Notes under the pieces: model-generated
Told to the model about the DNA's origin: nothing
The model's database searches: none
Seen by the model: only the letters and a program-made list of their open reading frames with translations
In this document: positions 54,126 to 64,000 of the stretch, piece after piece
Numbering within the stretch: the first letter of the stretch is position 1
Layout of the letters: each line of letters opens with the position of its first letter
DNA from: Aquarana catesbeiana
Taxonomy: Eukaryota > Chordata > Amphibia > Anura > Ranidae
Assembly (NCBI RefSeq): GCF_042186555.1
Contig: NC_133328.1
Location: forward strand, 355,660,250-355,724,249
Direction of reading: 5' to 3'
Length of the DNA: 64,000 nt
Translations under genes and position numbers: made by a program

Positions 54126-55095
54126 TTACCCACACTGGACGCCAGGACGTTTTCTACTCCCACTGGCCACAGTCCGGCCCCCCTAAAGTCTGAAAGACAG
54201 TAAACTGGCCTTGAACTGGAAGCACATTTGGAGCCATCGTACCCATGTTGTGACCCTAATGCAGTAGTTTTCTGATTCACTCTATTCTGTATGGAGAATA
54301 ACATTCGACTTGTAGAAAAAGTAGTCTAATAACATTGGTTTTGCCCCGATTCACACAGAACGGATGTACTTGCAGTTTCACAAGATGAATAACCCTGCAA
54401 TTGTTTTGATAAATACACTACTGAGTGGGAAGCTGCTACTGAGCAGGGAATGTGTAAAGATCGCCTTGTAGTTATTTGTTTTCTCTTGTTGCTTACAATT
54501 GTAGTTTAAATAAGTCCAAGGATAGAGGTACATTTTCATCAATTGTTTTATGGACAGAGAATCCTTGAGAAAGTACTTATCAATTATGAAACACAGAGAA
54601 ACACCTGGTGATGTTCCTAGTACACTGCATCTGTATTGTTTTTTTTTTTATTTGATATATTGTTCTATTGACAGTGCAAATACAAATGCTGTCTGTGAAT
54701 ACATCTCTGAAATCTGGTGTAGTTGAAAAAGACATGTCATTACAATTAAACAGTTTAATCAAATCATGCTTTGGAAAATACAACTGTAACCATTAGCAAT
54801 CCCATTGAATCCACATTTTGTGCTCTGCTGCTAGACTCTTCAGCATCCAATATTCTTGTCTATGTTGGATGTCTGCTTCTCCCCGCAGCTTGCTGTACCC
54901 CCCACTGCTACGTCCCTGCATGTCACCGCAGCTTTAAAGGGACTGAAGAACTCTGACTTCTATATCACCTGAAAATGCCTGACCTTTACTTCTATAAGAA
55001 TCAAATACTTAGGTGTCATCTTGGAATACTTTGTCACGGTTTTATGAACATTCACTGAACAAAATAAGATTGCCAGTTAAAATCATTCATGTTCA
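54126..55095. other. Unassigned stretch
   Basis: No gene seen; AT-rich single-copy-like sequence. Confidence 0.4.
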
Positions 55096-56093
55096 TTAAC
55101 GACTAGCCGACCAGCCACCGCAGCTATACTGCAGCAGGTTGGCTCGGCTGGGCAAATCGCCGTAGCAGTACATTGTTCCTTTAAGACGTGATAGCAGGCG
55201 CGCACGCGCTAAGCGCGTCTACCCGGAGACGATGCGCATGTGCCCGGAGCCGATACGCATGCCCGGTGGGCTCAATGACCGCCGGGCACCTGCAATCGCT
55301 CATGGCAGAGTGAGAACCGGGATCTGTGTGTGTAAATACACAGATCCCTGTTCTCTCAGGGGTGGGGAGAGTGATTGTGTGTTCCTACTAAGTAGGAACA
55401 CTGATCTCTCTCCTTCCCTAGTCAGTCCCATCCCCCTACAGTTAGAACACACCTAGGGAACACAGTTAACCCCTTGATCGCCCCCTACTGTTAACCCCTT
55501 CCCTGCCAATGTCATTTATACAGTAATCAATTGCTATTTTTAGCTCTGATCGCTGTATAAATGTCAATGGTCTCAAAATAGTGTCAAAAGTGTCCGATCT
55601 GACCACCGCAATATCGCAGTACCGATAAAAATCACAGATCGCTGCCAATACTAGTAAAAAAAAAATAATAAAAATGACATAAATCTATCCCCTATTTTGC
55701 AGACACTATAACTTTTGCGCAAACCAATCAATATACGCTTATTGTGATTTTTTTTACCAAAAATACGTAGAAGAATACATATGGGCCTAAACTGAGGGAA
55801 TTTTTTTTTTTTCTCTTAAATTGGGGTATTTATTATAGCAAAAACTACAAAATATAGTGTTTTTTTCAAAATTTACGCTCTGTTTTTGTTTATAGCGCAA
55901 AAAATTAAAAATGCAAAGGTGATCAAATACCACCAAAAGAAAGCTCTATTTGTGGGGAAAAAAGGACATACATTTTGTATGGGTATAGCGTCGCACGACC
56001 GTGCAATTGTCAGTTAAGGCGACGCAGTGCCTAATCACAAAAAAATGGCCTGGTCAGGAAGGGTGCAAATCCTTCCGGGGCTGAAGTGGTTAA
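55096..56093. mobile_element. TTAA-flanked non-autonomous element (piggyBac/Kolobok-like)
   Basis: TTAA at 55096-55099 and 56090-56093 bound a 1-kb element beginning CGACTAGCCGACCAG and ending GGGGCTGAAGTGG. The terminal complementarity is short (CnACT/AGTGG). The interior carries TAACCCCTT blocks and T-runs but no ORF. Confidence 0.6.
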
Positions 56094-56389
56094 AGTAGTA
56101 TTTAATGCTAACATTTTTTCAAATGATTGCATTCTGACCAACCAGGGAGACATTGCGCACAACTTTGATGTGCATAATTTACAGAGGAAACACATTTTGT
56201 ACCTTTCAATGCTGCCAGCTCCAAATCAGAGATCAAAGCTTCCCAGAACTTCCGAATTGGGGAACGCTCACTGCAGCATCAGGTGATCTCCTGTTTTGGG
56301 ACTACAGGAACTACATGTCCCATGATGCATCACGCATAAAAGCAAATATATAAGAGAGGCACAGGAACTGTAAATCAACTGTTTTTCTG

Positions 56390-56857
56390 TTGAAGTGATT
56401 GTAAAGTCAGAGGGTTTTTTATCTTAATGCATTCTATACATTAAGATAAAAGGCACTCTGTACAGAAGCTCCTCCTCAGCCCCCCTAACACTTACCTGAG
56501 GTCCCTCTCTGTCCAGCGATCCCCATGAGTGTGTCAGCCATCTGAGATTCTCACTTCTGATTGGCTGAGACACAGCAGCAGCATGATTGGCTGCCACTGC
56601 TGTCAAAGTCAGCTAGCCAATCAGAAGAGAGAGGACAGGGTCGGGCTGGGGCTCCTTGTCTGAATGGACACAGGGAGCTCGGGTGCCCTCATAGCAAGCT
56701 GCTGTGGGGACACTGAACAGGAGGGAGGGGCCAGGATCACAGAAGAGGGACCTGAGAAGAGGAGGATCGGGGCTGCTCTATGCAAATCCACTGCAACAGA
56801 GCAAGTATCGCATTTTTGTTTTTATAGGAAGAAAAATTAGACTTTACAATCACTTAA
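56390..56857. mobile_element. MITE with AAGTGATTGTAAAGTC ends
   Basis: The left end GAAGTGATTGTAAAGTC (56392-56408) is complementary to GACTTTACAATCACTT on the right. TTAA is present on the right (56853-56857 zone) and appears as TTGA on the left. The interior is GC-rich, non-coding sequence with an inverted GCATTCTATACATTAAG motif. Confidence 0.65.
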
Positions 56858-56884
56858 AAGGGTTGAAAGCCTTTACATACATTA

Positions 56885-57465
56885 CCAAAAGCCTTTACAC
56901 GCACATGAACTTTAATGGCATCCCAGCTTTAGTCTGTAGGGTTCTATATTGAGTTGGCCCACCCTTTGCAGCTATAACAGCTTCAACTCTTCTGGGAAGG
57001 CTGTCCACAAGGTTTAGGAGTGTGTCTATGGGAGTTTGATCATTCTTCCCGAAGCGCATTTGTGTGGTCAGGCACTGATGTTGGATGAGAAGGCCTGGCT
57101 CGCAGTTTCCGCTCTAATTCATTCCAAAGGTGTTCTATCAGGTTTAAGTCAGGACTCTGCGCAGGCCAGTCAAGTTCCTCCACCCCAAACCCGCTCATCC
57201 ATGTCTTTATGGACCTTGCTTTGTGCATTGGTATGCAGTCATGTTGGAACAGGAAGGGACCATCCACAAACTGTTCCCACAAAGTTGGGAAGAATGGTCA
57301 GGCATTCCCATAGACACACACTCCCAGAAGAGTTAAAACTGTTATAGCTGCAAAGGGTGGACCAACTCAATATTGAACCCTACTGACTAAGACTGGAATG
57401 TCATTAAAGTTCATGTGCATGTAAAGGCAAGCATCCCAATACTTTTGGCTATCCATTGTATATCC
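56885..57465 (-). mobile_element. Tc1-like remnant with long inverted ends
   Basis: Arms of about 130 bp (TTTACACGCACATGAACTTTAATGG-type left arm and its complement on the right, both including GGTTCTATATTGAGTTGG and AACTCTTCTGGGA) enclose an internally deleted transposase. The - strand frame 57282-57040 reads FLFQHDCIPMHKARSIK...WPAQSPDLNLIEHLWNELERKL. This holds the second Asp (QHD) and the final acidic residue (IEHLW) of a Tc1-type DDE domain. The N-terminus is missing. The right end ATCCATTGTAT matches Tc1-type termini. Confidence 0.8.
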
Positions 57466-57809
57466 ATTGAAGTGACTAGCCTCAGGTGAGGCAAATCCTC
57501 CTACACAAGTTGTACCTGTTTATCTGCAGTCTTCTGTTCTCTACATCCTTTTAGCACAGCATGTATGAAGCTTGTCTGAGCTGTCAGAAAAGGGGGGCGA
57601 TGAGCTAAAGTTACACTCTGCAGAGCTCAGTGAAGAGAGCTGATTGAAGGGAAGGGACACCCCCCCCCTTTCGCACAGCACACAGGAAGAGCGCTGAGGC
57701 TGTCAATTAGCTGAAGCTCCCTACCCTGTCACCTTTTTTCTCTTGGTGTCAGGAAACCTTGTCAGAAGTAATTTATGCTGATAGGAGAGAAACAATGGGG
57801 CAGACAGAA
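57466..57809. other. Unassigned stretch
   Basis: No gene seen between the Tc1 remnant and the L2 tail. Confidence 0.4.
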
Positions 57810-58264
57810 ATAATAATAATACATTTTATTTGTAGGCGCCTTTCAGAACACCCAAGGTCACCTTACTAGGATAGCAACAGAGCAACAAAAAATAGATAAA
57901 ATAAATATACATTACATAAGCATTTAATTACAAAAACGAATCAATGAATTCAGACAGAATATGCTAGTTTAAAGAGATTTGGGACGTGATTTGAAGATAG
58001 GTAGGAAGTCAATATTGCGGATGTCAGGAGGCAGGGTATTCCAAAGTTGAGGGCAGAGCGGCTAAAGGCTCTTAATCCCATAGTGGTCAGGTGGACGGAT
58101 GGAACATTAAGATGGATGGAGAGTGCAGGAGGATCTGTTAATATGCAGGAGTTCAGAAAGGTATGGAGGAGCGAGGTTGTGAATGTCTTTAAAAGTAAGT
58201 AACAGTATCTTGAAATCAATACAATATTTGACCGCAAGCCAATAGAGGTGCTGAAGGACAGGAG

Positions 58265-59893
58265 TACAGATTTATGGAAAAAGTTGAAATTTTGGAAAAA
58301 TTGAGAAAAAAATTTGGTGTGGAATAGTTTTAAAAATTTTATGTCATTTGTTACACTGGGAAGGTGAAATGCAGTATATACATTATAAAAGTATTACGCT
58401 TGAAGTAAAAGTAGAGCTTATTCAGTAAATAAACTAAACTTGCTTTTTAAAATGTTATTTTTCATTATAAATGGATTAACAAGGACTGTATATATTAAAG
58501 AGGAAGTAAACCCTGGTGGGTTTTACTTCCTCTTTATTTCCCTGCAAAGGTAAAGCATAATGGGCTACTATGCATCGCATAGTAGCCTATTATGTGTCAC
58601 TTACCTGAAACCAAAGCCTGTGATGTCACTGCTGTTCCCACTAGCAGCGAGCATCCATCTTCACCCCTCTTCCTTCCGGGGCCACGAACTCCGGCTCTGT
58701 GACTGGCCGGAGTCGCGTGACGTCACTCCCGCGCATGCGCGTGGGAGACGCCAGTCACGGAATGACCCCTATTAGAAACATTCTAAAGTTGACAACCCGT
58801 AGTCATCGGCTCTCGGCTTTTTTCTAAATATCTCCTAAACTGCGGAGGTTTAGGAGATGTTTTAAGCACCTACAGGTAAGCCTTAATATAGGCTTACCTG
58901 TAGGTAAAAGTGGTTGTACAGAGTTTACAACCACTTTAAGAACATTTTAACTATACATGAGAATAATTTAAGCTTCCTGCCCACATGCATTTCCAGTTAT
59001 TGACAATGCTGATCCAGAAGCATATATTGTGAGCTTGATCAATTTTCTCCTGATTTTCAGATGTAATTTTATCTATAAATGAAGGGATTGTGTATTTTTG
59101 GGAGGCCGTGGTTTACAACATGTCCTTACATGAAGATGCTGCTGGTGAAAAACACTTTTGAGGATCCAGAAGCAGCAGAAAGAGTGTTTCTGGAATGAGA
59201 ACTCTGGAGGGAAAAGTTACTTGTACTTTCATTATGGTCCTCATCATCATGTAAGCATTTGGAAAAGAATATTTCTTCTCTCACTATTTGCAAACTGCAC
59301 CTTTGCTCTTAGCAGAAATTGCACTATGGAAATGTTTCCAAACTCTAGATGTTGGTGTCACCATTTTACTGAGAGGTGGAAAAGACAAAACAATTTACTG
59401 ATCAGATTATAGGTAAACACTATGGTAAGATGGTGGAGAACATTAATAGGAATCATTTAAAGTTTAAAAAAAGATACACTCATTTGTCAGAAAAAAATTA
59501 CCCTCTTACCTGTCTATTAAGGCCTGTGAGGTCAGAAACTGTCATCTACTGTATCCCAAATCACCCAACATAAACGCATATTTCTCTTGTTTGAGAACTG
59601 CATTGAGAAGTACAGTGCTTCTTGAACTGGATTTGCTTGTTCTCAACTGAGATAACTTGAGAGACTGAGAAAATGTAGGACTTTACATAAAGACTCAGAA
59701 ATATTTCATTAGGGTCTTCATGTCATATAGTTTGAATACCATGTCATAGATATATTACTTATATTTGTAAAAGAACAAATTCCACATTTCTTTTTTCCCC
59801 AATTTTTCTGGAAAAAAAAAACAGCTCTGAAAAAAACTGAAAAAAATGTTTTTCCCAATTTTTCCTTTTTTCTTCTGGGCTTTCCCATCTCTA
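58265..59893. mobile_element. hAT element inserted in the L2
   Basis: An 8-bp duplication GACAGGAG (58257-58264) / GACAGGAT (59894-59901), one mismatch, bounds a 1629-bp element. Its ends (TACAGATTTATGGAAAA left; complement of TTTCCCATCTCTA right) are imperfect inverted repeats continuing into A/T-rich complementary sequence. No transposase was seen. The L2 protein blocks on either side become contiguous when it is removed. Confidence 0.75.
58495..58939. mobile_element. TTAA-flanked MITE nested inside the hAT
   Basis: TTAA at 58495-58498 and 58936-58939 enclose a GC-rich 445-bp element beginning AGAGGAAGTAAACCC and ending ACAACCACTT. Two internal palindromes are visible (GGAAGTAAACCC...GGGTTTTACTTCC; CTATGCATCGCATAG). 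Confidence 0.65.
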
Positions 59894-60425
59894 GACAGGA
59901 TTGATACGATTAAAAGAGGGGGTACTGGTGATAATGTGGGCTGCAGAGTTCTGAACTAGTTGTAGTTTATGGAGGGACTTGAGAGGGAGACCAAAAAGAA
60001 GGGAGCTGCAATAATCTTTGCGAAAAGTGACCAACGAGATTGTTAGTGCTGTTGGGTGTGAGGAATGGTTGAAAGGGATTAATCGTAGGTGGAAATATGC
60101 TGACCGAGTAACACTACTGATGTGGGCTTGGAAACAGTGTATTGTCCAGGATGACACTAAGACTCTTTACCTGAGGTGAGGAAAAGAATGTGGAGTTATC
60201 AATATTAGCTGAAAAACTGGTAAGCTTTGTCAAGGTACATTTCATACCAATGAGGAGAACCTCGTTTTGATTACTGTTTAATTTGAGAAGGTTGGAAGAG
60301 AGCCAGGATTTAATTTCCTGTAAACAGTTGGTAAGGGAATCGGGTGGAAGGGCGATAGTAGGCTTAGTTGACAGATAGAGCTGGGTGTCATCCTCATAGC
60401 AATGGAGATTTACGAAATATGAGAC

Positions 60426-60935
60426 ATGCAGTCTCTTTATTGGGACAGCCTACTGAACAATGCAGTCAAATGAACTACTGCACTTCTTTTAGTAAGTGAC
60501 ATTGCCATAGGCTTTTCGCTTAACAGCAAAATAGTTGATTTATAGTTCCTGTGTCTGTCTAATTTTTTTGCTTTTAAGTTTTCGATCAGGACCTCCCCAA
60601 TCCTTATATAAATGGCTTCAGGGACTGTTTGTCATCCTTGTACGTGAAAAAAAAATTTTTTAGCCCAGCTCAAATAGTAACATGTTTTATTAACAAGATT
60701 CTTCATGCCCAGCCTGCCCTCCCCTTTGTATCTGCACATGCGTGCCTGCCTAGTAGCATCAGATGGCCTTCTGCAATCTGCATCAAGACTAAACGTCCCA
60801 TGATTACTTGCACCCAGCCAAATTTGCGCATGTGTGACCTCTCTAATAGAGGTTCCTCCTCACTTACCTTCCCAGCCAGACGCGCTCACGTAAGGGTTGC
60901 TGCATAGAACCTGGCAAGGCAATGGAGCCACTCTA
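60426..60935. other. Unassigned stretch
   Basis: No gene seen. Confidence 0.4.
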
Positions 60936-61410
60936 ATGCCCCGTACACACGGTCGGACTTTGTTCGGACATTCCGACAACAAAATCCTCGGATTTTTTCC
61001 GACGGATGTTGGCTCAAACTTGTTTTGCCTACACACGGTCGCACAAAGTTGTCGGAATTTCCGATCGCCAAGAACGCGGTGACGTCAAGCACGTACGACG
61101 AGACTAGAAAAGGCCAGTTCAGAACCAAGCGCGGCACCCTTTGGGCTCCTTTTGCTAATCTCGTGTTAGTAAAAGTTTGGTGAGAGACGATTCGCGCTTT
61201 TTCAGACTCGTGGCTTTCAGATCGTTTTCTGCCGTTCAGTTTGTGCTTGTGGGTTTGTATCTTCTCTTCAGTGCGTGCAGTCAGTTCGTATTGGAGTTTT
61301 CTGTGCGATCTTGTCCGCTCGTTGCTGTTTTTCAGGTCGCTCTTCACAGGCCTTGCTGTTCTTCAGTGCGTTCTGTTACTTCATTCTGAGCAGCCGAACG
61401 TTTTCTAGCC

Positions 61411-63587
61411 ATGTTTCGTATGCGTACTCCTCGTAGAGTTCGTGCTGTGCGGGGGCTTGGTGTTGGGGTCCTGACCTTGACACAAGTCCAGTCCATGAAC
61501 AGGGTGGGGAGGAGTTCATGGACCAAGAATTGGTTGCTTCAGCGTGACCAGTTCTGTCATATGCCTTTGCTCCGTGAGATCGTGAGAATAATCCTGATGA
61601 TTTCAGGAACTTTCTCAGGATGACGGACCCCGTATTTCACCGTTTGTTGGCTTCGCTGACCCCCTATATCAGCAGGCAGGATACCTGCATGAGGCAAGCC
61701 ATCACTCCGGAGCAGAGGTTGGTCGCTACCTTGCAGTATTTGGCCACAGGGAGAAGCCTGCAGGACTTGAAGTTCTCGACAGGCATCTCCCCCCAGGCTC
61801 TGGGGATCATTATCCCAGAGACCTGATCTGCCATCATCCAGGTCCTGCAGAAGGAGTATATTAAGGTAAGATTTTTATCCTTTAATATCACATTTTATTG
61901 TATTGAATGTTTGATAATATATTGTATTTCTTTCCTCATTCCCTAATTACCATGATTGGAATATGCTGTGAATGTCCCCTTTGTCCTTATGCATGCTGGA
62001 TTTTTATGTAATTATTATTTTAGGTCCTTCATACATATTTGCCCTTCAATAACCTCCCCAGCATGGTGTCTCCTGGCCTATATTCACCTCATGTAGTCAC
62101 TTAACAATGTATTTTATCAGCTCCATAGTAGTGCTTTACCCCAAACACCCCCTAAAATGTTTGGAAATGTTATTTTTGATTTAAATTCAGGCAGAGTGCC
62201 AGAGGCTTTTTTTTGTGGTGTCCCCAAATTTTTGGTAACCCTCCCTCCCCCAACTGCTAAGTCAGCTGATCCTAATTCTCTATCCTCAATCATCTATCTG
62301 CTGACTTTGCCAAACCCATACACACTATACCCATCTCTTTAGTGCTCAGATTTATGGATGAATTCCCGAAAGCATGTAGTGCAAGGGCCTGCCTGTATAC
62401 TTTCCAATGGTACTGTTTAAAGTTCTTGTATCCTATTATGATCTTGATAGGTAATAGCAGAATGTCCAAATGTGCTCAAATGTGTACAGTGTGTATTTAT
62501 ATCTTTGTATTATGACACTTCTTACCTGTCCAGTGGGCTGCCAATAGTGTAACTAAGGAGGGGCTGTTCCAAGTAATACCCTGTATTTAGGCATTCATCT
62601 CTCAATGAAGTGAAGAGGGTTACCTGTCCAAGAGTTCCCCCCCCTATAATGTTAGAAATGGCCCATGAGAGGGGGGAGGGGGAATATGATAGGTGTACCT
62701 TATACTTTGTTGTTGTTAAATTCCCCTTAATAAATGCTATCTGGAGGTTGACCCATAATGTTTGTGTCTAATCTGCTTGCCAGGTTTCTGTGAAAAAATA
62801 GTAATGTTTATTGTTTTTTCCTCAACAGTTTCCTTCCACGCCACAGGAATGGCAGACTGTGGCCTCCCACTTTGCCCAGCGGTGGGACTTTCCTAACTGC
62901 GGAGGGGCAATTGATGGGAAACACGTCCACATCGTCCCACCACCCAACTCGGGGTCGTACTATTATAATTACAAGGGGTTTAATAGTATAGTGATGTTGG
63001 CGGTGGTGTCGGCTAATTACGACTTCTTGTATGTGGACGTGGGGAAGAATGGCCGGATGTCCGATGGTGGAGTGATCGCCCAGATGGAGTTCTACAGGCA
63101 TCTCCAGAATGGCAGCTTGGACTTGCCACCTCCAGAGGACAATGTTGAAGGTCTCCCATTTGTGTTCGTTGCTGATGAAGCATTTGCGCTGGGGGACCAC
63201 CTGATGCGGCCATTCCCGATGAGGACCCTCACCCCGGAACAGAGGGTTTTTAATTACCGGCTGGCCAGAGCCTGAAGAGTGGTGGAGAACACATTTGGAA
63301 TCCTGGCCAGCCGGTTCCGATTATTTATGACACCCATCCATAAGGCGGAGTATAAACTGAACCATATAATACTTGCCTGCTGTGTTCTCCATAATTTTCT
63401 ATGAAAACATTCAGCCAACTATGCTGGCTCAGTTGGGCCTGAGGCCGGAATCCCAAATACATCAACAATGACGGCACTTGAAAGCGGCCGTCCTGGCTTG
63501 CCCTCCCTGAATGCCCGTGATGTCCGGTTACGATACCTGGAGTTCTTTGCGGGTAGGGGGGCTATCAATATGCCAGACAATATGTGA
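61411..63587 (+). pseudogene. Harbinger transposase, copy 2, disabled
   Basis: Exons 61411-61865 and 62829-63587 align with copy 1, and exon 2 is the same length. Here the upstream ATG (61411) is in frame with the rest of exon 1 (MFRMRTPRRVRAVRG...), which shows the likely original N-terminus. One base is missing near 61580 (ATCGTG against ATCCGTG), giving a frameshift. TGA stops lie at 61824-61826, 63273-63275 and 63402-63404. The first Asp (AIDGKH) and second Asp (VADEAF) persist; the Glu block lies after a stop. Inactive. Confidence 0.85.
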
Positions 63588-63744
63588 CACCTTTTTCAAA
63601 TAAAAAACAACCAAAAGAAATTCTTGGTGGCCATTTACTGCTTGTGTTTGTTTTAGCTGACCCTGACAGAAATGTGTTGAGTGCAGAAATGTCGTGATTG
63701 GGTAACCTTATAAAAAACAGTGTTGGCTGGTACTTCCTAAATGC

Positions 63745-63806
63745 AAAAACACATTTCACTACAAGTGCACTTGCAACTGCACTGAACCTGCACTTGTAGT
63801 GCAAAG
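63745..63806. repeat. Hairpin 3' of transposase copy 2
   Basis: CACTACAAGTGCA near 63757-63770 pairs with TGCACTTGTAGTG near 63789-63801. It is equivalent to the hairpin at 18882-18925 of copy 1, with an enlarged loop. Confidence 0.7.
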
Positions 63807-64000
63807 TGTGTTTGCCCTTAGGAAATAACCCCCATTTGTGCATAAAACAACAATTACATCACCCCAAAAGTGTTGTAGTGTTGAGACAATAATCCACACA
63901 TTCTTGAGTAAGGCACTTTTTTATACCTGCACAATCACATGCGCATTTACCAAAGGTTTTTAAAACAAACCAACATGTTTGTTGTATAACAATGTTTGCA

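Larger units (their letters stand above)
57810..60425 (-). pseudogene. L2-type LINE, RT C-terminus to 3' end, split by a hAT
   Basis: On the - strand, from 60425 down: the RT active-site region (YEDDTQLYLSTKP near 60395-60360, with E for A in YADD), then WLSSNLLKLNSNQ, the block RKDYCSSLLFGLPLKSLHKLQLVQNSAA (about 60025-59940), and after the hAT at 58265-59893 HLYWLAVKYCIDFKILLLTFK, VPSVHLTTMGLRAFSRSAL, and the F-K-L-A-Y-S-V end near 57955. The 3' tail is ATTATTATTATT at about 57812-57824 on the complement, typical of L2. One or more frame changes occur. Confidence 0.8.
60936..64000 (+). mobile_element. PIF/Harbinger element, copy 2, running out of the window
   Basis: The left end ATGCCCCGTACACACGGTCGG starts after CTCTA. 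The sequence then parallels 16098-19115 of copy 1 through the 5' region, transposase exon 1, the about 0.96-kb intron, exon 2 and the 3' hairpin. The window ends before the positions of the Myb-like and MADF genes, so their presence here is unknown. Confidence 0.85.

Overview
The window reads as vertebrate, most likely anuran (true-frog-like), non-genic DNA packed with transposable elements. The basis is the co-occurrence of L1/Tx1-type and L2-type LINEs, Tc1 remnants, PIF/Harbinger elements whose ends read GCCCCRTACACACG, hAT foldback elements, TTAA-flanked MITEs and solo LTRs. The taxon is inferred from repeat style, not from a host gene. I found no convincing host gene exon, tRNA, rRNA or CRISPR array.

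Layout. 1-4355: decayed L1 on the + strand, split by a Harbinger-type MITE (2524-3620). 4420-5896: hAT-like foldback. 6190-8985: hAT 5' region on the - strand, with an expanded leader minisatellite and a solo LTR inside (6605-7913). 9723-10963: an inverted hAT 5' end, then a Tc1 remnant. 13147-14857: local duplication around a hAT MITE. 14975-15840: L1 scrap. 16098-26112: a 10-kb Harbinger element with three genes, carrying a 2.7-kb foldback hAT (23186-25886). 26520-28110: (CATATATACAGGTGTGTG)-type minisatellite. 28301-32480: L1 on the - strand. 32725-35470: MITEs and an L1 tail. About 35505-45290: a Helentron. 46844-48069: second solo LTR. 50530-54120: minisatellites. 55096-57465: TTAA MITEs and a Tc1 foldback. 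57810-60425: L2 LINE holding a hAT that holds a MITE. 60936-64000: second Harbinger copy, leaving the window.

The two richest objects are the Helentron and Harbinger copy 1. The Helentron has one reading frame of 2331 codons, 38145-45137, broken by a single TGA. In order it shows a cysteine-protease-like segment, 18-residue repeats, a Cys-rich/DUF6570-like segment, a HUH Rep nuclease with two tyrosines, a PIF1-type helicase and an AP-like endonuclease. Harbinger copy 1 has an apparently intact two-exon DDE transposase on +, a three-exon Myb/SANT-like protein on -, and a two-exon MADF protein on +. The last two diverge from a compact GC-rich promoter. Each accessory gene has one in-frame TGA.

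Many insertions can be proved inside the window. The MITE leaves the L1 frame exact when removed. The foldback hAT has an 8-bp target duplication and an uninterrupted paralogous site at about 3385-3415. The L2, hAT and MITE are nested three deep.
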